Part shown: piece after piece, positions 41,203 through 47,565 of the stretch
How the letters are laid out: each line of letters opens with the position of its first letter
Position numbering within the stretch: the first letter of the stretch is position 1
Source of the DNA: a virus
Virus record (IMG/VR): IMGVR_UViG_3300025096_000006
Coordinates: 1 to 64,000 of that record
DNA length: 64,000 bases
Direction: 5' to 3' (one strand)
Position numbers and translations under genes: made by a program
Notes under the pieces: model-generated
What the model saw: the letters and a program-made list of their open reading frames with translations, nothing else
Databases searched by the model: none
What the model was told of the DNA's origin: nothing

Positions 41203-41441
41203 TTCTTCTTTTCGCAATAGCCTTTCAAACCTCTAGAGAGATCATAGCTTTTGGATTTGGAGCCTTTAGACTCTTTCGCGTATCTCCATTTTCCACCTTC
41301 GCTTTCGCATTTCTCTATCTTGCCTGGGTCATCTTGACCCGAGGCGCCACCAGCGGGCTGATCGTGTGGATCTGTTGCTTCCAGCACCGCTGCTAGTTCT
41401 TCCTTGATGATCTGTTTAAGGTGTGATTTTGTGACTTTCAT
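41199..41441 (-). CDS. Small protein with capsid-targeting-like N-terminus (80 residues)
   Basis: An 80-residue protein starting MKVTKSHLKQIIKEELAAVL. After the shared peptide come a Gly/Asp/Pro-rich linker and a basic end (SKGSKSKSYDLSRGLKGYCE). It has two Cys and no known domain. Its ATG overlaps the stop of the SbcD-SbcC fusion (TAATG) and its stop overlaps the next gene (ATGA). A basic tail could bind DNA in the head. The protein is too small for an enzyme. Confidence 0.65.
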   Translation of the reverse strand: MKVTKSHLKQIIKEELAAVLEATDPHDQPAGGASGQDDPGKIEKCESEGGKWRYAKESKGSKSKSYDLSRGLKGYCEKKK

Positions 41442-44400
41442 TATTGGTTAACCCTTGCGTATCCGCGTTTTTTGTCTATAACAATTTGCATATCAACGCA
41501 GTCTTTGAGCGAATCAAGGTGAGAGATAAGCAAAACGTTCTTAAAATACACTTTAATTAGTTCCAAGATTCGAATAAAACCCTCCATATTTTCTTCGTCT
41601 AGTGCTGTTCCTGGCTCATCAAGAATGAATAAGTCACTCTTGGGTAACGAAGACACAGACAGAAGTGCCAACCTGATAGCCATCGCTGCCATTGTTTTTT
41701 CGGCGCCTGACGCCATTTCAATCGGGCGCTCATCATATTGCGGGTGCTTGATAAAAATGTCAAACTTGTTGCCAGAGCTTTCAAAGAAAATCTCAAACTC
41801 TACAATGTTAGCGAGCACCTTAGCAATCTCTTGATTGATTACTGGAATTTTCTTCTTGATAACATCGTAAGCGATTCCGTTAGGGTGCATGCACCGCATA
41901 AACAAGTCGTATGCCGCAAATGATGATCTAAGATCGTGGTATTCTTGCTTTTGCTCTCGCAGTGTTTCTACACGTTGTTCGTAGGATCCCACAAGTTTAA
42001 CAAGGTCGAGTGTCTCTTCTTCGCAAGATGTAATCTTCTTGTTCTTGCTCTTGATGCTTTTCTCCAGATCGCGCTGCTCTCCTAAGAGCTTCTCAAGGTT
42101 TTCGATAGCTTCCTTGTTGTCTTCATACTCGGTAATTTTTAATGAGATATCCTTAAGGGCTAGCTCGATTTTTGACCTCACGGTCTTATTGCGCTCGCGT
42201 TCTAAATCAAGCTGTGTTATTTCTGCTTCAAGCTTGGCAACCATGCCTGTTATACGCGTGTGTTCCATAAGCTGTGTAAACACATCCGATGGATTTAATG
42301 CTGCTAAATCAACCACCGTGTTCTGTAATTCATACTGAACCAGTTCTTTGCTGGCTACAGCTAAATTAGCCTCTCTAACAAACTTATTGTCAGAGCAAAA
42401 TTTGCAATCCGGATCGTATTCGTGATCATGAAGTAATGCTTCTTTTTTTGCAATTTCATTCAGCTCTTCATTAAGTTTCTTTTCTTTTTCGTTAAGCAGT
42501 TCGATCTCGCGTTGAAGCTTCATAAGTTTAGTGATATTTACGTGTTCAAGCTTGCCTCTACAATTTTTAAGCACACGCTTCTTTCTTTCAATTTCTTTTG
42601 ATTGCTCTTTGATCTGTTCCATAAGCGTTGCGGCTTTTTTAGTTTTGCCTTTCTGCTCTTCGCGAAGCTTGGCAATATCAATAAGTTCATTAGGAATTGC
42701 TGAGATTTGCGCATCTAGGGCACCGAGGGTATCCTGGAGCATAGTCAACTCTTCTCTAAGTTCAGCGCAGAAATACTTATTAGTCTTTACACTGTCTCGA
42801 TGATCTTCAAGTGTTTCTGTCGCAGCTTCGATCTCCTCGTTATAGTCTCTGTCTTCGTGTTTCTTTAGCATCACCTTCGCTTCAACAGAATCATCCTTTG
42901 CCATTCGAAACTTCTTCTCAAATACTTCAAGGTCCAAGAACTTAGCGATAATCTCCTTGCGCCTAGTTGAACCTTCATCAATAAACGCCAGGGCGCCGTG
43001 TTGTGAAGCCAGCGAAGAAACCATAAAATCGTCAATCGTTCCAAAGTGCTTGCGAATGTTTGCGTCTGTTTCGTTACGAGTTGTGCCATTCAGAGAAATT
43101 ATCTCATCAGTGATGTGATCGCGCTTCTCAAAATTTAAATCAGTCTTGGCTTCAAGTGTTTCAACACCCTTCAATCGCTTTGTATATTTTGTAGATTCTC
43201 GGCTAATTGTATACGTGGCATTGTTGGCTTCAATCGTAAGTCTTCCTCTTCCACTATCTCTATTCTGGTTAATGACATTGAGGTTCTTTCGTTCATTTTT
43301 TGAAGTTGTATTAAAAAGAGTATACAAAGCAGCATCGATAATAGAACTTTTGCCGCTGAAATTCTTTCCGAAAATGCCAACAATACCATTAAGCCTATCA
43401 AAATTGACAGCATTCTTTTCCCCATAATTAAAAAGATTATCGAACTCAAATGACTTTAGTCTCCAATTTACATTGCGCGCTATCTCTTCTTTCTCTTCGA
43501 TAATTTTGTTGTAAGTGCGATTAAGTTCATAAACTTTTTCCATAGTATCAGAAGGCGCCTGGAAGTCTTTAAGATACTCTGAAATGAGTTCCTCTTGGAT
43601 CTTTGGATCTCGCAAGTTCTCTGACTGCAGTCCGTTGGTAATATCCTCTACATTTCCGCGTTGACCGCTGGCACGATTCAGAAACGAAATGCTTTCTGGC
43701 TTGAAGCGGTGTTTGGCAATATCCATCGCTCTGCGCATTACATCGAGCGGTAAGTTGTTGTTACTCACAAGGCGAAGTCTTGCGCCAGTTGGCACGTCAA
43801 TCTTGCGAGGCATGCGCCCCTTTAACGTAAGCGGGATTGTGAAGAACGGCTTTGGATTCTTGAGCACAATCGGCTCAATATCCCAATCATCCTTTGATTT
43901 GATGTCCCATATAAGAATGCCCTTGTCGTTAGTCTCGCCGTGATTCTGCTGAACAGTTGAGCCTGCGTACCATACGCGACCCTCTTCGTCCAAGAACTGA
44001 CGCCTGTGAATATCACCAAGCATTGAGAAGTCGTGGTCATCAAAGATTGTGATCGTGTCTTCGCCGTTAACCATTGTCCAGCCAACATCAGTTTTGCAGT
44101 TGCTGATTGAGCCATGGTAAAGTGCGATGTTGATCTTGTCGGGATTGGTTGGCTTAATCCATTGCTCACGATCAAACACAGAAAGCACGTTCAAACAAAA
44201 CTTGTCATCCAAATGTGTTTCACCGGAGTCTTTTAGCAGATGCAGAGCTGGCAAGTTTAGCGCATCTACAATCGGCGTAAGCGCATCTTGGCGGCTGCTG
44301 TTTTTTAGATTGCCGTCATGGTTGCCCAAGATAATATATGTGGGCGCAATCGTCGCTAAGTTACGGAAGAAGTCAGAACACATCTCCACAAACTCTGGTG

Positions 44401-44557
44401 AGATTTGTGTTTTGGTGTGCGCGATGTCGCCGCAGTGAACAATGTAGTCGACTTCTTGTTCTCGTAATGTTTCGTATAATTGCTCAAAAACAATTCTATA
44501 CTCGTAATGATACTTCAAATTTTTGATATGAGTATCGCTTATGTGTGCAAACTTCAA
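41441..44557 (-). CDS. SbcD-SbcC (Mre11-Rad50 / gp47-gp46) fusion protein
   Basis: A 1038-residue single chain. Residues 1-330 are a metallophosphoesterase with SDTH (D8, H10), HCGDIAH (about 42), ILGNHDGN (about 77), LYHGS (about 150) and GDIHRRQ (about 183), the five motifs of SbcD/Mre11. From about 365 an SMC-type ATPase follows: Walker A FGKNFSGKSS near 393-402, coiled coils, the zinc hook CKFC near 715, second coil, then the signature MASGAEKTMAAMAIRLALL and Walker B LFILDEPGTALDEEN near 975. T4 encodes these as separate gp47 and gp46. The enzyme resects DNA ends for recombination-dependent replication. The start is TTG at 44557 with GGAGGG upstream and a sigma70-like promoter. Confidence 0.93.
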   Translation of the reverse strand: MKFAHISDTHIKNLKYHYEYRIVFEQLYETLREQEVDYIVHCGDIAHTKTQISPEFVEMCSDFFRNLATIAPTYIILGNHDGNLKNSSRQDALTPIVDALNLPALHLLKDSGETHLDDKFCLNVLSVFDREQWIKPTNPDKINIALYHGSISNCKTDVGWTMVNGEDTITIFDDHDFSMLGDIHRRQFLDEEGRVWYAGSTVQQNHGETNDKGILIWDIKSKDDWDIEPIVLKNPKPFFTIPLTLKGRMPRKIDVPTGARLRLVSNNNLPLDVMRRAMDIAKHRFKPESISFLNRASGQRGNVEDITNGLQSENLRDPKIQEELISEYLKDFQAPSDTMEKVYELNRTYNKIIEEKEEIARNVNWRLKSFEFDNLFNYGEKNAVNFDRLNGIVGIFGKNFSGKSSIIDAALYTLFNTTSKNERKNLNVINQNRDSGRGRLTIEANNATYTISRESTKYTKRLKGVETLEAKTDLNFEKRDHITDEIISLNGTTRNETDANIRKHFGTIDDFMVSSLASQHGALAFIDEGSTRRKEIIAKFLDLEVFEKKFRMAKDDSVEAKVMLKKHEDRDYNEEIEAATETLEDHRDSVKTNKYFCAELREELTMLQDTLGALDAQISAIPNELIDIAKLREEQKGKTKKAATLMEQIKEQSKEIERKKRVLKNCRGKLEHVNITKLMKLQREIELLNEKEKKLNEELNEIAKKEALLHDHEYDPDCKFCSDNKFVREANLAVASKELVQYELQNTVVDLAALNPSDVFTQLMEHTRITGMVAKLEAEITQLDLERERNKTVRSKIELALKDISLKITEYEDNKEAIENLEKLLGEQRDLEKSIKSKNKKITSCEEETLDLVKLVGSYEQRVETLREQKQEYHDLRSSFAAYDLFMRCMHPNGIAYDVIKKKIPVINQEIAKVLANIVEFEIFFESSGNKFDIFIKHPQYDERPIEMASGAEKTMAAMAIRLALLSVSSLPKSDLFILDEPGTALDEENMEGFIRILELIKVYFKNVLLISHLDSLKDCVDMQIVIDKKRGYARVNQ

Positions 44558-44590
44558 GTTCCCTCCAGACGTAGTTATGCCGTTAGTATT

Positions 44591-44619
44591 ATAATACCCT
44601 ATGCGGGATCTGTTGTCAA
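44591..44619 (-). promoter_or_regulatory. Sigma70-like promoter before the SbcD-SbcC fusion gene
   Basis: The coding strand has a perfect TTGACA (44619-44614), a 17-base spacer and TATTAT (44596-44591), overlapping a TATAAT three bases further on. It lies between the 46-residue membrane gene and the fusion gene and would give a short leader with GGAGGG. It marks an early or middle unit read by host RNA polymerase. Confidence 0.7.
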
Positions 44620-44626
44620 GACTTTT

Positions 44627-44767
44627 TTATAGAAAGAGTGCCCCGATCGCTCCATAAAGCATCATTCCCATAACAAACGCGCCCATTCCAAGAATCCCCA
44701 ATATCTTTAAAAGCTCTAAATCGCTTATGCCTTTCTTAAAAAGATATCGTGAGAGTTTTCTTAACAT
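44627..44767 (-). CDS. 46-residue small membrane protein
   Basis: A short gene of 47 codons. The product starts MLRKLSRYLFKKGISDLELL, a basic amphipathic stretch, then one long hydrophobic segment (ILGILGMGAFVMGMMLYGAI) and ends GALFL. The ATG lies two bases after the stop of the previous gene, so it is probably translated by coupling; only a weak AGAAG is seen. Single-span basic peptides of this type in phages can be lysis regulators or inhibitors of host membrane proteins. No specific family recognised. Confidence 0.55.
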   Translation of the reverse strand: MLRKLSRYLFKKGISDLELLKILGILGMGAFVMGMMLYGAIGALFL

Positions 44768-44769
44768 TA

Positions 44770-45285
44770 TTATCTTCTTGACATACTCTTGCTATAGCCG
44801 CTACGGGCTGGTGCGCCTTCATATCCGCCGGCGCGTTGACCAGATGGGGCAAGATTCCCTATTGCGTCAATCACCAGGGCGACTTTCTTGTCTATCCATT
44901 TGGGAGCGGTGACCATTAGATTTCCAATAGTTTGAGTAATTGTGTTGGTGACTCCTTCAGCTTCGAGTGCATCACCTTTACTATCCCAGTAATCCTCAAT
45001 ATCTCCCATATTCATAGCTTGTTTCAGAGCATGTCCCATATTAGAATCCAGAAGCTCCGCAAAATCCGTTCCTTCTAAAGATGATGGTGTATAATTACCG
45101 TCTCTTATATCTGCCATATAGTGCTGAAGAAATTTCATACCATCTCCACCCATCTCAAAATTGGTCCGATCGTCTCCTCTTGGTTTTCCCACCATGGTGC
45201 GCATCGTATCCATAAAACCTTCGTCTAGGCTTTTTTCAATCTCTTCTTTGATGATCTGCTTAAGTTGTTTCTTTGTGATTTTCAC
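44770..45285 (-). CDS. Putative internal protein with capsid-targeting-like N-terminus (171 residues)
   Basis: The start is a GTG at 45285, chosen because AAGGA lies about ten bases upstream and the product then begins with the shared peptide MKITKKQLKQIIKEEIEKSL. The frame is open much further but only through non-coding-looking sequence. A helical body (GGDGMKFLQHYMADIRDGNY, LLDSNMGHALKQAMNMGDIE) and a Gly/Arg/Ser-rich C-terminus (RAGGYEGAPARSGYSKS) follow. No enzyme motif. It follows the 93-residue gene with the same N-terminus after a gap that contains the 27-bp copy of the FtsZ-like gene end. Likely internal head protein, by inference. Confidence 0.65.
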   Translation of the reverse strand: MKITKKQLKQIIKEEIEKSLDEGFMDTMRTMVGKPRGDDRTNFEMGGDGMKFLQHYMADIRDGNYTPSSLEGTDFAELLDSNMGHALKQAMNMGDIEDYWDSKGDALEAEGVTNTITQTIGNLMVTAPKWIDKKVALVIDAIGNLAPSGQRAGGYEGAPARSGYSKSMSRR

Positions 45286-45298
45286 TTCATTATTCCTT

Positions 45299-45325
45299 AT
45301 GTCGCTAATCCATTCATACTTAGTA
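45299..45325. repeat. 27-bp repeat, copy 2 (copy of FtsZ-like gene end)
   Basis: Exact copy of 39520-39546, placed across the stop of the 93-residue gene and the gap after it. In this place it encodes nothing except the last Tyr codon and stop of that gene. Confidence 0.9.
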
Positions 45326-45601
45326 CTCTTCTTCTTCTCGATACAGAAGGGGTCCCTGCGGACTAAGCATCGTATCCCAGAATTGAGCCACATCACCGCG
45401 GTCTCCCTTGGTGTTAATAGCGTCCACTATCATGTCATAAGCTTCTTTGCCTGAGAGCGCACCGGGGCCCATTGAATTCATGATCTCGCTGACTTCCTGC
45501 GCCATTTCCATAGCATCGCCACGTTCGCGGATGCTTTCAATGCTGTAGGCATCATACTCTTCCTTGATAATCTGTTTAAGTTGTGATTTTGTGATTTTCA
45601 T
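45320..45601 (-). CDS. Small protein with capsid-targeting-like N-terminus (93 residues)
   Basis: A 93-residue protein starting MKITKSQLKQIIKEEYDAYS, nearly identical at DNA level over the first 45 bases to the 182-residue gene at 40.6-41.2 kb. The remainder is acidic and helical (MAQEVSEIMNSMGPGALSGK) and ends LLYREEEEY. AGGAG lies eight bases before the ATG. No domain recognised. It is the first of the run of genes with this N-terminus in transcription order, immediately after the unknown 136-residue gene. Confidence 0.65.
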   Translation of the reverse strand: MKITKSQLKQIIKEEYDAYSIESIRERGDAMEMAQEVSEIMNSMGPGALSGKEAYDMIVDAINTKGDRGDVAQFWDTMLSPQGPLLYREEEEY

Positions 45602-45620
45602 TCAGTTACTCCTGGGTCGA

Positions 45621-46031
45621 TTACCTGCGCTGAGTTTGTCGCACTTGTTTAACTGTGCCGCGTTCATCTTTAGGAACTCTCGGATTAACGAGCGCCACGA
45701 GGACTTTTCCCAAGGCGCGCATGTCTACTCCCATCGAAGTATCCATACCGGCTTTTTTTAAAATCTCGGATGTAACCTGCACGAAGGTGCCACCTTCCAG
45801 TTGAGCATTTTGACCAGATGCGTGCTGTAGAAAAACTTGAAATGGCTTTTGTGCTATGATTAGCTTCTGTACATTTTTAGGAACCATGAGGTTCGCCCGC
45901 TCCCCGTCAATAAACCAGACATTATTGGTAAATTTGGTGTATGCGTCCGCTCGGACCTCATCTAATCTTTCCTGTTTCTCGTCCATAAAATAACGAGGAT
46001 CAATAAATTTTGTGTTTTTTCTTCTAGCCAT
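45621..46031 (-). CDS. Unknown basic protein after primase
   Basis: A 136-residue basic protein starting MARRKNTKFIDPRYFMDEKQ. It has a central VWFIDGERANLMVPKNVQKL, a beta-looking QVFLQHASGQNAQLEGGTFV and a very basic end (RGTVKQVRQTQRR). AAGGAG precedes the ATG. It follows the primase gene and has a CTATTTAT element 36 bases upstream inside the primase gene end. Possible DNA-binding or replication accessory protein; no family recognised. Confidence 0.55.
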   Translation of the reverse strand: MARRKNTKFIDPRYFMDEKQERLDEVRADAYTKFTNNVWFIDGERANLMVPKNVQKLIIAQKPFQVFLQHASGQNAQLEGGTFVQVTSEILKKAGMDTSMGVDMRALGKVLVALVNPRVPKDERGTVKQVRQTQRR

Positions 46032-46041
46032 GGTGTTCTCC

Positions 46042-46980
46042 TTAGATAGCCGATAGCAAATCTAACAATAAATAGTTGTCTCTGTCGATAAAGGTTGCTT
46101 TTTGCTTTCTTTCCTCAAACACATCTTTTGGCATAGAGCCTACGTCTTCATAACCGCTTACATCTATCTTGTATAATTCCACATCATACTTTAACAAAGT
46201 CTTGATTATTTTCCGTTCTTTTTCTGCTGCATCAGGATCCAAGGCGACATAGACTGGCGTGTCGTTGAAAACAATTTTTTTGATGAGCGAAGAATCAGTG
46301 CGTAACGTCGAACCCAATATTGGGACAGAATTTCCTGCGTTGATTGCATCGAATACCCCCTCTACAAGAATCAGGTCTTCGTTCCAATTAACATACAATT
46401 CGTTAAACACGATGTTTTTGGAGGCACGTGGATTCTTGTATTTGTAAGTATCACCATTGTAACTTCTTGCCACAAAATAACTAACATTTCCGTCATCATT
46501 GAAAGAAGGCACAACAATTCTGTTACGGTATTCTCCGCTAAAGCAGTATCCTATCTTCCATTTTAGAATCTCAGAATTAGTAATTCCGCGTGATTTCAAA
46601 TAGTTGCGAGCATATATACCGGTCTTCGGTATGTTGTCGTGGCAGAGACTTACGAATTCTTCCGGTAAATCAACTGTCTGTTCGTCTCTCTCCACGCTTC
46701 TCTCAGCAAAGAGATCATCAAATCTTTCCAGATCTTCCCTACCGAATATCGCGTCCCATTTCTGTAATTGAGTATAGGAACCAAAAGACCTAATAACACG
46801 CCTAACAGAGCGGCCCCGATAATCACAAATCCAACACTTAAATACATTTTTATCAATGTTAACAGAAAGCTTAGATTTGTGGTGATTGCACTTCGGGCAT
46901 TTGAAAAGAATTTCCGAACCATGATCATAGCCGCGCCCAAGCGCTTCATTCAGTATCTTCTTCGCTGCTACTTTGTTCAA
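46042..46980 (-). CDS. DNA primase, DnaG-type (T4 gp61-like)
   Basis: A 312-residue primase. The N-terminal zinc finger has C28-P-K-C31 and C49-W-I-C52 in FKCPKC and FKCWICDYRG. Residues about 125-195 are the linker and RNA-polymerase basic region (KWKIGYCFSGEYRNRIVVPS). The TOPRIM fold has DLILVEGVFDAINAG near 200-215 and VYVALDPDAAEK near 243-254, giving the Glu and DxD metal ligands. It makes RNA primers at the phage fork. The start is a TTG at 46980, overlapping the end of the RuvC-like gene by 35 bases. A replicative helicase is not in this window. Confidence 0.88.
   Translation of the reverse strand: MNKVAAKKILNEALGRGYDHGSEILFKCPKCNHHKSKLSVNIDKNVFKCWICDYRGRSVRRVIRSFGSYTQLQKWDAIFGREDLERFDDLFAERSVERDEQTVDLPEEFVSLCHDNIPKTGIYARNYLKSRGITNSEILKWKIGYCFSGEYRNRIVVPSFNDDGNVSYFVARSYNGDTYKYKNPRASKNIVFNELYVNWNEDLILVEGVFDAINAGNSVPILGSTLRTDSSLIKKIVFNDTPVYVALDPDAAEKERKIIKTLLKYDVELYKIDVSGYEDVGSMPKDVFEERKQKATFIDRDNYLLLDLLSAI
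46068..46075 (-). promoter_or_regulatory. Putative late promoter element CTATTTAT in primase gene end
   Basis: The coding strand reads ACAACTATTTATTGTTAG, inside the last codons of the primase gene and 36 bases before the ATG of the 136-residue gene. It could start a late transcript for the small genes with the shared N-terminal peptide. Confidence 0.4.
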
Positions 46981-47530
46981 TCGCCCACCCGGCTTTTGCT
47001 ACCACAATTGCGTCAGCGCGGTCATACGATTCAGGTTTCGGATTTCCATGCTTTGTATATTCTATCTTGAAAGCAGGTTCGTTGTCAAGTAAATATTGTA
47101 AAACAACCTGTTTTGCTTTTTGCCCTCTCGGAACTTTAATGCCGGCGTGCTTGCGTGCGGATGTGGCGGCGATATATTTCGGCTCCATCTCAAACATCTC
47201 ATAGATTAGCCACGAAACAATACCGTTAAAGCGAGTAAGAGTTGAAAGTGTTTTGGCTGACGATTTACCGCCCATAAACATATGAAGAGATTGTTCAATA
47301 TAAATATGGTTTATCTTGTTTTCTCTATCTTGATCTACTTCCATCCAGTGATCTTCTCTATCAAACTGATAGTTATCAAAGATTTTAAAAATTGCTTCTT
47401 TTATTCTTTCTGCTTTTTCAAATAAGTTTTTGTACTTGCGAAGATCTACTGAGTCGTAAAATACGATTTCGTCTTCGGCCACAACAGCAAAACCAGTTAT
47501 ACTGGTTGAAATATCTATTCCAAGAATCAT
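46946..47530 (-). CDS. RuvC-like Holliday-junction resolvase
   Basis: A 194-residue RNase H-fold nuclease. Motifs are MILGIDISTSITGFAVV with the first metal Asp (D6), HIYIEQSLHMF with Glu (E79), and YDRADAIVVAKAGWA with the C-terminal Asp pair near 171-174, as in RuvC and phage resolvases. It would resolve branched DNA before packaging, the role of the unrelated endonuclease VII (gp49) in T4. The ATG at 47530 has no ribosome site; a TATAAT lies seven bases upstream, so the mRNA may be leaderless. The 3' end overlaps the primase start. Confidence 0.82.
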   Translation of the reverse strand: MILGIDISTSITGFAVVAEDEIVFYDSVDLRKYKNLFEKAERIKEAIFKIFDNYQFDREDHWMEVDQDRENKINHIYIEQSLHMFMGGKSSAKTLSTLTRFNGIVSWLIYEMFEMEPKYIAATSARKHAGIKVPRGQKAKQVVLQYLLDNEPAFKIEYTKHGNPKPESYDRADAIVVAKAGWAIEQSSSEEDTE

Positions 47531-47536
47531 ATTGTT

Positions 47537-47565
47537 ATTATACTATATGTCTAGTTTTAACTTAA
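47537..47565 (-). promoter_or_regulatory. Possible promoter giving a leaderless RuvC-like mRNA
   Basis: The coding strand has TATAAT at 47542-47537 and, 17 bases further upstream, TTAAGT (three of six matches to -35). Transcription would start at or next to the ATG at 47530. This is the boundary between the virion block and the replication block. Confidence 0.4.

Noticed and set aside
45286-45396. N-terminal extension of the 171-residue tagged protein up to 45396
   Set aside because: This part reads through the 27-bp repeat and the end of the 93-residue gene in another frame. The GTG at 45285 follows a ribosome site and begins exactly with the shared peptide.
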